64,000 bases of DNA from Scylla paramamosain. Its lineage: Eukaryota; Arthropoda; Malacostraca; Decapoda; Portunidae. Made by a program: the position numbers and the translations under genes. Shown here piece after piece: positions 51,685 to 62,314 of this stretch (its first letter is position 1; each line of letters begins with the position of its first letter). Below the pieces are notes generated by a model. It saw only the letters and a list, made by a program, of their open reading frames with translations, made no database searches and was not told where the DNA came from. The stretch lies in assembly GCF_035594125.1 (NCBI RefSeq), contig NC_087178.1:12137251-12201250 (forward strand), given 5' to 3'.

Positions 51685-51752
51685 GTCATTCCACACCATC
51701 AGAGACAATAGGGGGATGCGCGAACGCACTGCCTCGCCATCAAAGTTGTAAG
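51685..51752 (-). pseudogene. degenerate U1 3' end plus flank
   Basis: GGGGGATGCGCGAACGCA (51711-51728) is U1 stem-loop IV; after it the match decays (CTGCCTCGCCATCAAAGTTG against ATCCCCCGCTATCAAAAATT). The flank TCATTCCACACCATCAGAGA also resembles the 3' flank of the intact U1 (51830-51849). It is therefore an old genomic U1 copy, not just an RNA-derived piece. Confidence 0.6.
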
Positions 51753-51848
51753 CAGAGCCGCATAGACACATGCGAGAAATGAAGAATCTACATTAACCTC
51801 CATCGTTACGTAACGGCCAGACATTTGTCATTCTACATCAGGATCAAT

Positions 51849-52011
51849 GAGGGGGATGCGCGAACGCAATCCCCCGCTATCAAAAATTTCGCACTCGAGT
51901 TAACCACATTTGGGTTAATCGCAGGGGTCAGCACCGCCGGAGTGCAATGGTGGGCCTCGCCCTGGGAGAACCGCCTTCATGATCACGGTGTCTCCTGTGC
52001 CAGGTAAGTAT
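51849..52011 (-). ncRNA. U1 snRNA gene
   Basis: The minus strand from 52011 starts ATACTTACCTG, the 5' splice-site recognition sequence. It then shows the U1-70K loop (GATCATGAAGG), the U1A loop ATTGCACTCC, an Sm site AAATTTTTGA, and the terminal stem-loop GGGGGATTGCGTTCGCGCAT. All parts look intact over about 163 nt. Its 5' flank is only about 10 bp long before the poly(A)-derived tract of a LINE, so the native PSE promoter has been displaced. This copy may be silent despite its intact body. Confidence 0.93.
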
Positions 52012-52016
52012 GCCCA

Positions 52017-52021
<5 letters not shown>

Positions 52022-52048
<27 letters not shown>

Positions 52049-52255
52049 ATTTATTTATTTATTTATTTATTTTTTATTTTTATTTTTTTTTTTTATTTTT
52101 TTTTTTTATTTATTTTTTTTTTATTTTTATTTATTTTTATTTATTTATTTATTTTTTTTTTTTTATTTATTTTTTTTTATTTTATTTTTTTTATTTATTT
52201 TTTTTTATTTTATTTTATTTTTTTATTTTTTATTTTTTATTTATTTTTTTTTTAA
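52022..52255. repeat. poly(T)/(ATTT)n tract, the LINE's tail in reverse
   Basis: T-only at 52022-52048, then ATTT-type repeats to about 52253. It is the 3' tail of the minus-strand LINE and not an independent gene; translations of it are Phe/Leu/Tyr repeats. Confidence 0.9.
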
Positions 52256-52426
52256 GATTTATTCAGGAGTACAGACAAGTATATTTCAAGGAAACAAAAA
52301 AGCTTATAAATAATATTTACATAACAAATTACTCCCGAAACGGGCCATTGCCGTTGGCGGCCCGTAGCTAAAAACTAAGAGGTGAGCCATAGCATGTGTC
52401 CCTCTCCTATCTCTAGCTAAGCTAAG

Positions 52427-55400
52427 TCAGCGTGGTGGCGGGTATTGTTGGATTGTATTCGTGAGAATGTCCATGTGGCTAGAGAAGAGTGTTTTCAGCA
52501 TTCTCACAGCTGTGCCCCTTGCTTCAATGTCTTGTGGGTTCATGTGGTGTGTAGATAGCTGGTGGCGGAGTTGTTCCGTCTTGTCACATTGCAGCACCCA
52601 GTGTAGTAACGGTTCTTCCTGATGGACCCCACAGTGGGCACACGGCCGTACTTCTTGTTGACGTATTCTCCAGTTGCACACGTATCCGAGTCTTAACCGG
52701 TGAAGATGTACTCGTAGTGTCCTCGGCGTACCTCTCGGAATCCTAAGTCTCTTGCCGTCCGTCACTCCTCTGTACCATTGACAGCTCCTGGATCCTTCTG
52801 CAGCATACGTCCTGTTTCTGTTTGTCGTAATAGTAGTCTCTCGTCGTCGTGCAGCCATCTTCATTGCCGAGAGTGAAGGCTGGACATGTGTTGTGACTTC
52901 AGCAAGGAGCGCCGCTGTCTTCGCTGCCATGTCGGCTGACTCGTTCCCATGAATCCCTACGTGGCTCGGAATCCAATTATTGGTGACAGTTTTCCTTTGA
53001 CGCTGCAGTTCCCGGATGTTCCTCTTGACGGTGGTAGTGAGCCGAATGTTGTCCTTTAGGTTCCTTGCTTGGAGAGCCTCCATTGCTGACTGTGAGTCGG
53101 TGTGTATGATTATGTCGGTGTTGGGTAGTGTAGTAGCGTGAGCCGTGGCTTGCTGTATAGCTACCATCTCTGCCTGCATACTGCTGCAGCCATCAGAAAG
53201 TCTTGTTAGGAACTGTTCTCCGTTGTAGATGAAGGCAGCTCCGCTTCTGCCATCTTCGTCCACTGACCCATCAGTGTAGAAAACTTCAGCGTCGTTAATT
53301 GTCAGCCTGGCTATCTGGAGCTCGCCGTGTATTCGTCTTCTTACAGTGTCGTCTCTGGGAGCCTCAGGGAGCTTGCAGCTGTAGACCGTATGGTTCTCTG
53401 TCCAAGGAGGTGGTTCTGTATAACCTTCGCATGCAGTATCTTCATCCAGTGCTCCGACGTATCTTAGTCCTGAGGATGACAATGCTATGTTGGCCTTGCG
53501 AGTCCACCTGGTGGTGTCGAACTGCTCTCCCTGGGCTGCTGCGGTTCTAAGCCTGGATCGTGTCAGTGGGTAACCAGGTGTGGTGAGAAGCTTCGCTGTG
53601 GCTACTGCAACATTTTTAGTGATCCTTGCTTCTACGGGCGCTATGCCCGTCTCCACTTGTAGATTACTAAGTTTTGTCCATATAGGAGCTCCAACAATAA
53701 GGCGCATGGCCTTATTCTGCTGTACTTGTAAGGCATGTAGTTCTGTGGGATTCAACCCGACCAGAGCAATGGAGGAATAATCTGCGTGGACATAGTAAGA
53801 TCGTAAGACATCATAGTCGGCTCCGGAAGATAGTGCAGTCATGCCTTTCATCGCATTGATCCTTGTGGCCATTCTTTCCTTTAGGTACTCGACCTGGGGC
53901 TTGAAGGAGAGTCTGTAGTCGAAGTGGATTCCAAGGCACTGATGTTTCTGGACCCACTCGATGTCAGTGTCCTGGATCCGTAGATTTCCCTCAGGTATCC
54001 TCCTCTCCTTGATAAGCATGGCTTTAGTCTTAAGGGGGTTAATCTTGAGGCCGAGTTCTGTACACATCTGCTCGATTTTCAGCAGAGCCACCTGAGCTTT
54101 GCGGTGTTTGGCATTCCCTTGTGAAATCAACTGGAGATCGTCGGCAGAGCAGAGGAGTTTAACCCCTCTCTCAAAGTCTATGCTGACCAACCTTTCCATG
54201 ACTAGGTTAAATAGTATTGGGGACAGAATCCCTCCCTGCGGGGTGCCATTTTCTAGAGAGTATTGAAGGGACGTCTTCCCTTGGAATGTGACTCGTAGAT
54301 GTCTTCCAGTGATATAACCTTGGATCCATTTCAGTAGTCTTCCTTGTACCCCTTTAAGTGCGAGCGTCTCTAGGATGGTCATTGGGTTTACCAACTCAAA
54401 CGCTTTTTCCAGATCAAGAAAGACTACCACGGAAGGGTGCCCATCTACCGTGCTCAGGAGCCCTGCTAGATTCTCTGTCGTGCCGACACCTCTTCTGTAA
54501 GCGAAGAGATGAGGGTGCAGCTGGCCGACCTGGTGTTCCAGCTGTCTTCGAACAAGCTTCTCTGCTGTCTTTCCCAAGCAGCTGAGGAGATGAATAGGCC
54601 TCGGGTTGCCGGGGTCCTTTGGTTTAGGAATGGGGGTCACATTGGCAGTTTTCCATGTATCTGGTAACTGGCCTTGTCTCCAGGTGGCGTTTATTAGGGC
54701 CAGTAGCATAGTCTTGGCTGCTTCCCCGCTGTTCTTGATCATCAGATATGTCAGCCGGTCGTCTCCCGGTGCTGTGTCCTTTCCTGTCTTCTCAACACAG
54801 AGAAGTTCATGGAGAGTGAAGTTGACATCGGAAGGGCTGGGTTGCTGACAAGCTGTTGCTATGGTGTTGCGTCTGGCAAGGAGCCTGTCGTCTTGCCTCC
54901 TTCTGGTGTTGGTCGGTAGTTGTGCTGACGACGCGCGATCTCTGAACAGTGTAGCTAGTCTTTCCGCCTCAACTTGTGGGGTTGGGTGGAGGGGAGCTCT
55001 TGTTCTTGTTTTTCCGGTGACTCTGCGGATGTGGTCCCATAAACGAGCCAGAGACGTGTGTGCATTTAACTGGGAACACCACTCCAACCATTTCTCGCGT
55101 CTTATTTCCTTTAGTCGTCTGTCGGAGCTTCTTACTGCGGCTTGTAAAAGTTCTTTATTGTCTTCAGTCCTTTGCCTCCGAAACCGTTTCCTGGCTGAGT
55201 TGACCCTTGCATATAGTTCTTTGACCTCGTCGTCATAAAACCAGTGGTCCTTGTAGTGGCGGTTGCTGTGAGAAGACACTGGGCAAGCTTTGTCCAGTGC
55301 CGCATGAAAGGCTTGGACGAGGTTCTTCTCAGCTTCATTTATGTCGTCCGGAGTTATATACGTTTCACTCCAGGTGTCCAGCTCTTGTTGGAATGTAGGC

Positions 55401-57766
55401 CAGTTGATGTGTTTGATGTTCCACTTGGGCGGGGGAAGCGTAAGATACTCCGGGGCAGAATCTTCAAGGGTGATATTAACGGCAAAGTGGTCGCTTGTAA
55501 GGGTGGGGTGAACGCTCCACTGAATTTTTGGGTACAGGTCCGTCGATACAAGCGTTAGGTCTAACGTTCCTCCTTGTATATGGGTTGCTTCTGGTCCAGT
55601 CGCCAGGGTGACTTCGGGTATGTGTTCGAGCAGGCTGACGATTTGTCTTCCAGCAGCGTTTATCTTCCCCAAGTTCGGGTTAAACTGTGGGTGGTGAGCG
55701 TTGAAGTCGCCACCTATCAGGACAGTGTCATAGTAAACTGTGCTTAGCAGCTCGCTAGCGATGAAGTCCGTATTTGCCTTACGGTATACATTGTAGATTG
55801 CTAGCTCGTTGTTCCGTGTCGTTACTCGTACTCCCAGTACCTCGTTTCCTTCTCCGCAGTCAGGTGTGTCAGCTATTTTGATTGCTGGGAGCGTGTTCTT
55901 TACCAGTGTGGCGAGGCCGTTGGTTCCTCCTGTCTGTGGTGTGAGGAAGACTTGGTAACCTGAGAGTCGGAAGATGGTGTTGGGCATTTTAGTTTCTTGT
56001 AGGAGAAAAATGTCAACATCCTCTGCCTCTGCTGCTGCCCTGATGTGGTGTGTTTTACTACGCAGCCCACATATGTTCCATTGTATTATCTTAAGGTTGT
56101 CCTTTTCTGCCATGTTGGGTGTTATTTCTTTCCAGTAGCTGTTTTGAGATGATGTTCTCTTGCCCGTCTTGCTGCGGGTGACTGGCGCTTTAGGTGAGGC
56201 ATGCTGTCCTGCGTAGCTAGGGCTGGCCTGAGCTACAACATGTCGTCTGCCCTCATCGTTCCTTCGTCCCTTTCGGCCGGTTAGTTGCTCGCTTTTTCCT
56301 GTAACGCCGCTCTCGTTGCTCAGGGTTTCGTCTCCACTCTTGTCTGCGCTGTTTGTCTCGTCCTCATGGTCTTCATTAGTTGTGTCAATATCTACCTCTT
56401 CAGCTTCTGGGTCTTCCTCATCTTCTGTTTCTTGAGTGTCAAGGTGTGTGGTGGTGGTGCTTGCCCGAAAAGTGGCTTCAATTAATGTAGTAATCTGAGT
56501 TTTTATGGCATCTCTGTTGGCCTGTGGATGAAGTATGGAGATAAGGCCTTCAAGGAGCGTGTGTAAGCACGCCGGCGTTATCTCAAGCGTTTCACATGTG
56601 TCTTTAGCTGTGTGGTTGCTGGCTGTGGTGGTCGTATCTTTTTCAGTTGTCTGCGTAGCGGCTTCTGTTGTATGTAATTCCTTATGCGAAAGTGTTGCTG
56701 GCGGTGGCGATACAGGCTGCGAAGTCGTAGTCTGGGGTGCTGGAAAATGCGCCGGGTCATTTAGACTAGGCGCTGGCTGGACTTGAAGGTTTGGAGGTTC
56801 GGGTTGATTATGAGGAATGCCCATTTTGTCCCTAATTGCCTTTTTCCTAGCAGGACAGTGCAGGCTCCAGGCAGGATGACTACGTTGACAATTTGGGCAC
56901 CTGACATCAGCCGAGATGTGATTTTCTCTCTTGTTCCTGAAGCATTCCTCGGATTGGTGGCGGCCGCCACAGACTGCGCACGAGAACGGCCTGGTGCAAG
57001 TAGTTTGGTGGTGGCCGAAGTGTTGGCACCTGAAGCACCGAATAGGGTCAGGAGTGTATGGGCGTAATTTGTATTTCCCGTACCACCCTAAGTCGACAGT
57101 GCTGTCAGGAAAGGTTCCTGTAGCTTTGATAAGTACCTGTCTGGTTTCTACAGTCCTCTCCAGGTGTCTGTCTTTGAGCGTGAACTGCTCAGCCTCCAAG
57201 ACTTGCGGATGCTGGATCAACAGGTGAGGCTCCAGCCCGAGGGGGAACTTCATTACCACCCATCGTTTCTGTCTTTCCTCCGGGTCGAGAGCTTCAATCC
57301 GAACCGCCTTGTTGTGGATGGTCTTGGTGTTGCTAAGGAGTGTAGCAGCCTCGTCGGTTAGTGCAGTGATGATCACTTCCCGCTTCACGTTGGGACGTAC
57401 CTTAAGGCGAAGTGTAGGATGTGCTCGCGCCAAGGCATCTACGACGTCAAATCCTGTCCGGTAGTGTTCGTTTGGAAGCGCTTTGAATTTGCGCCATGGC
57501 TGCCCCATCTGATCCGGCTGGATGTTGATGTCTTCTCCTAGGGCAAGCTGCTGTTGTCGTCGGCGCTCCCTTGCTTCCTTTCTGCGGTTCTTCGTACGTT
57601 CCTCCCGTCCTGTCTGGAAGTCGTCCTCTTGGTCCTCGGGTTGTGGTCCGTCTCTCGGTCCTGGGTCGTCCTCGCGGTCCTCGTTGGTGGCCATCCTGAA
57701 GTCCATGATACCAACCACGTACTCCCTAGAAGCACCTCTCCGGCTACGCGGGGAGATGCACGCCAT
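52427..57766 (-). CDS. LINE polyprotein: zinc knuckles, endonuclease, RT, RNase H (1779 aa)
   Basis: One uninterrupted frame. Three knuckles from residue 244 (CFRCQHFGHHQTTC, CAVCGGRHQSEEC, CPNCQRSHPAWSLHC). AP endonuclease about 555-760 (IIQWNICGLRS, LLQETK, GGDFNAHHPQF, LDLTLV, TSDHFAV). RT about 1030-1290 (VTPIPKPKD, FLDLEKAFELV, NGTPQGGILSPILF). The YADD box reads CSADD: Ser1207 replaces Tyr, with both Asp kept. RNase H from Asp1499 (FYTDGS, QAEMVA, HTDSQ, GNESADMAAK), all four acidic residues present. C-terminal CAHCGVHQEEPLLHWVLQC. Most I-group elements split gag and pol into two ORFs; here they are fused. The start could be a later Met (MDFRMA) within the first 30 codons. The Tyr-to-Ser change probably weakens the RT. 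Confidence 0.9.
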   Translation of the reverse strand: MACISPRSRRGASREYVVGIMDFRMATNEDREDDPGPRDGPQPEDQEDDFQTGREERTKNRRKEARERRRQQQLALGEDINIQPDQMGQPWRKFKALPNEHYRTGFDVVDALARAHPTLRLKVRPNVKREVIITALTDEAATLLSNTKTIHNKAVRIEALDPEERQKRWVVMKFPLGLEPHLLIQHPQVLEAEQFTLKDRHLERTVETRQVLIKATGTFPDSTVDLGWYGKYKLRPYTPDPIRCFRCQHFGHHQTTCTRPFSCAVCGGRHQSEECFRNKRENHISADVRCPNCQRSHPAWSLHCPARKKAIRDKMGIPHNQPEPPNLQVQPAPSLNDPAHFPAPQTTTSQPVSPPPATLSHKELHTTEAATQTTEKDTTTTASNHTAKDTCETLEITPACLHTLLEGLISILHPQANRDAIKTQITTLIEATFRASTTTTHLDTQETEDEEDPEAEEVDIDTTNEDHEDETNSADKSGDETLSNESGVTGKSEQLTGRKGRRNDEGRRHVVAQASPSYAGQHASPKAPVTRSKTGKRTSSQNSYWKEITPNMAEKDNLKIIQWNICGLRSKTHHIRAAAEAEDVDIFLLQETKMPNTIFRLSGYQVFLTPQTGGTNGLATLVKNTLPAIKIADTPDCGEGNEVLGVRVTTRNNELAIYNVYRKANTDFIASELLSTVYYDTVLIGGDFNAHHPQFNPNLGKINAAGRQIVSLLEHIPEVTLATGPEATHIQGGTLDLTLVSTDLYPKIQWSVHPTLTSDHFAVNITLEDSAPEYLTLPPPKWNIKHINWPTFQQELDTWSETYITPDDINEAEKNLVQAFHAALDKACPVSSHSNRHYKDHWFYDDEVKELYARVNSARKRFRRQRTEDNKELLQAAVRSSDRRLKEIRREKWLEWCSQLNAHTSLARLWDHIRRVTGKTRTRAPLHPTPQVEAERLATLFRDRASSAQLPTNTRRRQDDRLLARRNTIATACQQPSPSDVNFTLHELLCVEKTGKDTAPGDDRLTYLMIKNSGEAAKTMLLALINATWRQGQLPDTWKTANVTPIPKPKDPGNPRPIHLLSCLGKTAEKLVRRQLEHQVGQLHPHLFAYRRGVGTTENLAGLLSTVDGHPSVVVFLDLEKAFELVNPMTILETLALKGVQGRLLKWIQGYITGRHLRVTFQGKTSLQYSLENGTPQGGILSPILFNLVMERLVSIDFERGVKLLCSADDLQLISQGNAKHRKAQVALLKIEQMCTELGLKINPLKTKAMLIKERRIPEGNLRIQDTDIEWVQKHQCLGIHFDYRLSFKPQVEYLKERMATRINAMKGMTALSSGADYDVLRSYYVHADYSSIALVGLNPTELHALQVQQNKAMRLIVGAPIWTKLSNLQVETGIAPVEARITKNVAVATAKLLTTPGYPLTRSRLRTAAAQGEQFDTTRWTRKANIALSSSGLRYVGALDEDTACEGYTEPPPWTENHTVYSCKLPEAPRDDTVRRRIHGELQIARLTINDAEVFYTDGSVDEDGRSGAAFIYNGEQFLTRLSDGCSSMQAEMVAIQQATAHATTLPNTDIIIHTDSQSAMEALQARNLKDNIRLTTTVKRNIRELQRQRKTVTNNWIPSHVGIHGNESADMAAKTAALLAEVTTHVQPSLSAMKMAARRRETTITTNRNRTYAAEGSRSCQWYRGVTDGKRLRIPRGTPRTLRVHLHRLRLGYVCNWRIRQQEVRPCAHCGVHQEEPLLHWVLQCDKTEQLRHQLSTHHMNPQDIEARGTAVRMLKTLFSSHMDILTNTIQQYPPPR

Positions 57767-57862
57767 TAGTTGCTACCATGGTGTAGGTGTTACGCATCTC
57801 AGCTAGTCCAGTTCACCTCTCACCCTAGCTGCACCTCCCTGCTACGCAGGGAGATGCATGTC
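57732..57862 (-). repeat. duplicated 30-bp palindromic motif at the LINE 5' end
   Basis: GCACCTCTCCGGCTACGCGG at 57732 and GCACCTCCCTGCTACGCAGG at 57831 start two related segments 99 bp apart. The second forms a perfect hairpin CTCCCTGC-TAC-GCAGGGAG (57837-57855). The first overlaps the beginning of the ORF. Confidence 0.6.
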
Positions 57863-58095
57863 CTATGGCCTAGCTCTAAGAGCAGCCACCTAAAGTTCCT
57901 ATGTACCTAGACCCTTCTGTAGGGACTAGCTCAGGGGAAGAGTTCCCTAACTACCTAAGTGCACTATACCAGGGTCGGGTTTCTGAGGCCTCACTGGCCG
58001 ACACTCAGGAAACCCCTAGTGGATTGGAGATTCACAGCCGGGCTACTAATCCGGACAGCTTCACTCCTCTCCATTGGGCAGATCCTTCTAATGCC

Positions 58096-60249
58096 AAAAC
58101 TTCGCTCATGTAAACCTAAACTGCTAAACACCTGCAAAAACCAAAAACACCTTATGCAAGAACTTTTTCCATAGCAAATTTAACCTTAAAAGTATTATTA
58201 TATTTTACATGGAAATAAAAGTTATCATTCAATGTTTGCCTCGTGCTTATCCTATTTTATGCAAAGAAAGAGGATAAACCTGACAAGAAACCAGTACACA
58301 CACACAATTGCAGTAACCTTAAATCACCTTAGCAAAGTAATATTTTTTTCAACTTAATTTTATAGGAGGCAGTGACCAATTGTTGTTAACAGGTATATAG
58401 GAGAAATTAATACAAAGTTCAACATTAAGCCCTGCCTATGATGCAGATTTTAGAAGAATGAATGAGCAAATTGATATTACCCACAAGTTGTCCTTCAAGT
58501 GTAACTTAGGCTAAATACAGCAGCAAGGAATGGCACGGCCTTCAGGGAGTATCATATGTGGGATCCTGTGATTAGTTTTCAACTAATCACTTCAAGTCTG
58601 GCTCAGGGGTATAAATGGTCTCAAGTCAACTAACTTATGCTTCCCAATTTTCATCTATCAAGCAGCTGCCTGCTCATTAACTTATACGAGTTACCATCCT
58701 GCCCATCACACTACCAGCAACTCACCACTACCTTGACTTTTCTCTAGCTTCCCTATTGTCCTTAACCCTCATAGGACTGTACTACCTCAAAGGCAAGAAA
58801 ATAAAAAAAGAAATTTCCTGGATTCACTGACTATGCACTAGTGCTAAAGGAGAGGAATGAGTTGCCAGAGGGGGAGAGAGTAAAGGACATCTGGCTAATT
58901 GGAGGGTTGTGATATTGTTGCCACCAGTGAAGCAGGCTCTCAACAAGCTGACTTCCTAAAACCTACTTGACTTTTTTATTATATAAATTCTATTTACAGC
59001 ATACACTGTTGAGCTTTGCTTGCCATTCTCTAACTTAACATGCAAAATCTATTAATATATACAGTACTATCTGTCATTCAATAATGATAAAAAGTAAAAT
59101 AGAGTTATCTTACTTTCTGCTGAGTAAGCTTTTCCTAGAACAAACACTTTCAAGATTTGTAATTTTTTTTTTAATACCAATTTAAAAATTTGTGCTCACA
59201 GGGTCCTAACGTAAACACACTTGTCCCTGAGGGCAAAGCCTGGGTTGATGACCAATAATTCAATTAAAATACAATTCAGCAATCCTTCATAAAACAAATT
59301 AAGTGACGGAAAGCCTCATTAGAGTTCAAAACTTCGCTACCAGTATCTTAATGTGACAGCAAGGGCCGTAAGTAACCTCTGATGAGGATATGAGCAGTCA
59401 TTCAGTAATACTCATTCAAACAGTAGCAATGCTGAGTAGCAGGAATTCCAAAGCATTACCTAACACCATGTGCTGCCACCTATAACATATGCTAAGCTCA
59501 TAAACAACATATTTGCACCTTCACATCAAGCTTTTAAAAACTGCATTGTGTTTAGCAAACATCCACCATGTATAACAAAGTCATTGAAGATTTTGTGAAG
59601 TTTAGATGGCACAGGGTCCTAGCTATATAAGAAAAATCATCACATGAGAAAACAAAAGATCATGTGCATACGGTTGTTAGTGCCTGAATAAGGACTGAAA
59701 TTTCTAATTCCACATGTTATATAATCCAAGGTTCAGTCCAAATACACTGAGTTGTCTTTGGACTAACACAAATTGTACTTGGAATTGAAAAATTTGATTA
59801 TACTTGTACATACTTACATACACCAAAGTACAGTATTTTGAAAAATACAAAGTGCATTCAAGTCCATTGTACTAAACCAAAAGATATAAGTAATCTATAT
59901 GAATTCTAGTGAACCTTGTGAAGACATTATTGGGTAAACATATGGAGTGTTATGATACTGCAGAGTTATGTAGAATAAAAGTACTATTCATTTATGTGAG
60001 TATATCAAAATTTCTCAACTTTGCAATAGGAACTCTTTTTTTCATATAATGTAGGGACTTAAAAAAATGTACAAGTACAATGACTTGTACTTGGATTTCG
60101 ACTTTACATAAATAGCAAAATGAATGTACATGAAAATATCCACATAGTTCTTGAACATAGTAGAATTGCCTGTACTTGGACCCAACCCTGAGTTAGCATC
60201 CCCCACACGAACAGTTCTTAAAACTGGTAAACAGTGAAGATAACAGTAC
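58096..60249. other. gene-free AT-rich stretch
   Basis: Unique-looking AT-rich sequence with no coding signal I can support. If the minus-strand exons at 60250 and 62302 are real, this is intron. Confidence 0.5.
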
Positions 60250-60289
60250 CTTGGGAGTCCAACGGAAGAGCTGAGCAGTGAGCAGTTTT
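60250..60289 (-). CDS. candidate internal exon (40 nt), minus strand
   Basis: On the minus strand TGCTTCTTACAG precedes and AAG|GTACTG follows a 40-nt open segment. Joined to the 13-nt exon at 62302-62314 it gives MSEHENCSLLSSSVGLP in one frame and leaves phase 2. I found no further exon to the left and do not recognise the protein. Confidence 0.4.
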
Positions 60290-62092
60290 CTGTAAGAAGC
60301 AGAACACAAACATGAAGTGTTTAATATACAGCAAGACACAGAGTTTTAGTACATAAATGGTACACGAGTTACCCAGCACAGAAGCCACATGTAATTTAAA
60401 GTAAGATATGTGACAAAAGCTAAATCACTTATCCTCTAAATAACATGAGGGGTTCCTAAGACATATGGTAAAATGGGGTCTATACACTTTGAAGATGCAT
60501 CATTCTTCAATTCAATTCAATTAATAAGCATGAATTGTTAAATGATTATGTTAAATGACTGTAGTGGTGAGATGAACAAGGTGAGGTGTGCGTGTAATAT
60601 TGCAGACAAGACTGAGGCTGAGAGCAACAGGAGCTTCATGAGAAAAGGCCAACTGTTTGAGTAGGATTTGAGTGACCAAGTGAAGCAAGTTCTTTTAAAA
60701 ATGGAAGCTTAGAAGGACGGGAGGTATTATAATACTATAAAAGACATAATAAAGCCCAGAGAAGGACTAACAGGGAAAGTTTTATGCACACAAACCGTCA
60801 GGCTGTCTGCCATCAGTTGACAAGAGTTGGCCCAGAAAATATGAAATCTACAGAACAATGATTCAAATACAAACGCATAATGCTTATCTACTCTGATTGC
60901 TTAAATTATACTTAGTTAACAAATATCTCATGTTATTAATCAAAACTGTCAACTACAATCCTTGATCACAGGCCAATTATTTGTTAAAAAATCTTGATTC
61001 CCCATAAGTAATGTCTGTAACTTTGAATTCTTAATAACCCAAACTCAACCAAAGTCCAGTATAAGGCTGAGTTAGCAGAAATAAAAATTCAGAGTTGAAA
61101 ACAATGATTTCTGAGACCACAGGAAGTTGAGTTGCACAACACTGGGATAACTTCATTAACCTGCACCACAAAAAAGGACACCCTATACTATACATATAAA
61201 CAAGTCCCAAACAGTCATCCCTTAACATCCATAGCAAGCCAGTAAGACAACCTCTCATGTTGAAAATGTGCATGTACATATCTCCTGGCCCTCTTTGGGA
61301 CATCCCTGAATAACAGAGCTATACACATCAAGAATATTGAGCTGCTGTAGGGCAAAGCAAGGAAAAGTGCCTCTCTCTGGTAAGAAACATTCTGTAGGCT
61401 ACCTTGCAAGGTAAAAGTTTCTTAAGGCCACTGTTGATATCATCAAGTGTTTTGTCTTTCTTCAAGAGGCTACTTCCTGTACAACCTATAGTCCTACCAA
61501 TAGGCCACTTCCTATAGCCCAACCTGCCCAGAGGAGACACCTGCTACCTCAACCTCTTTGTGAGTATTTGCAAACCATTTTATATTTTGAATATTTTGGT
61601 ATTCAAAAATATTATAATTTTCTGTGCACTTTGACCGCATTGCTGGGTAGAGCAGTATTGCATATATGTCACCTTGCCTCCTGGTTGGTGGTTAGAGGGA
61701 CAACAAAAAAATATAAGGAGATCCTATTGGTATGATTAACAAAACTATCAGCATTAGTAATAGACAGCAACATTCTGGAAGAAAAACTATCATGAAACAT
61801 TTAAACATCTTATGAGATACACTAAGACAAAAGAGATTAATTAAAAAAAATTACTAATATTAAATCTTGATATCTTTCTCTTAGACAGTTACATCTGGTG
61901 CCAAGACAAAATAATTATATTAATACGCTATCACACATAATTACTGCTACTCAAGAATCACTATAATGTTTAACTTAAAATGCATAGGTATCTCAGATTC
62001 ACTCTACATCCTCCTTTCCTCGAGACTTCCTCCACGCCATACACAAACACATCACAGCTTCACTCCACACCCTCCTTCCCTCGAGACGCCCT

Positions 62093-62125
<33 letters not shown>

Positions 62126-62301
62126 TCTTACAACTTCCGTACAAAAAAATAAATAAATAAATAAAGCCCTGAAAGACAAAAGCTCGCCTACAAGTGTTTT
62201 AAGTGTTAAGCAGACACCCTCACCTTAGCCGCCATTAACCTCCGGTCCACTGCCAACCACCACCTCTTCGTTCCTCCTCCCGCCCTTCCAGTTTGACTCA
62301 C
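60290..62301. other. AT-rich stretch, probable intron
   Basis: No gene is visible. At 61990-62095 there is an imperfect direct repeat (TTCACTCTACATCCTCCTTT and TTCACTCCACACCCTCCTTC) followed by (CA)n 62097-62126. Confidence 0.5.
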
Positions 62302-62314
62302 CGTGCTCACTCAT
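62302..62314 (-). CDS. candidate first coding exon, minus strand
   Basis: The minus strand reads ATGAGTGAGCACG followed by the consensus donor GTGAGT. The surrounding 62210-62350 is more GC-rich than its neighbours, as a promoter/5' UTR would be. Only 13 coding bases are present, so support comes mainly from the splice site and the in-frame join to 60250-60289. Confidence 0.38.

Larger units (their letters stand above)
52022..58089 (-). mobile_element. full-length LINE with gag-endonuclease-RT-RNase H ORF, next to U1
   Basis: On the minus strand: a 5' UTR (about 57767-58089), one long ORF, a 3' UTR (52256-52426) and an A-rich tail expanded into AAAT repeats (52022-52255 as T). A 6-bp direct repeat AATGCC lies at each end (52016-52021 and 58090-58095) and may be the target duplication. 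Protein layout and knuckle motifs relate it to the I-group LINE at 40087-46470, but its tail is poly(A)/AAAT rather than TAA. Confidence 0.8.

Noticed and set aside
52010..52371. Phe/Tyr/Leu-rich open frames as a membrane protein
   Set aside because: They translate the LINE's T-rich tail tract.
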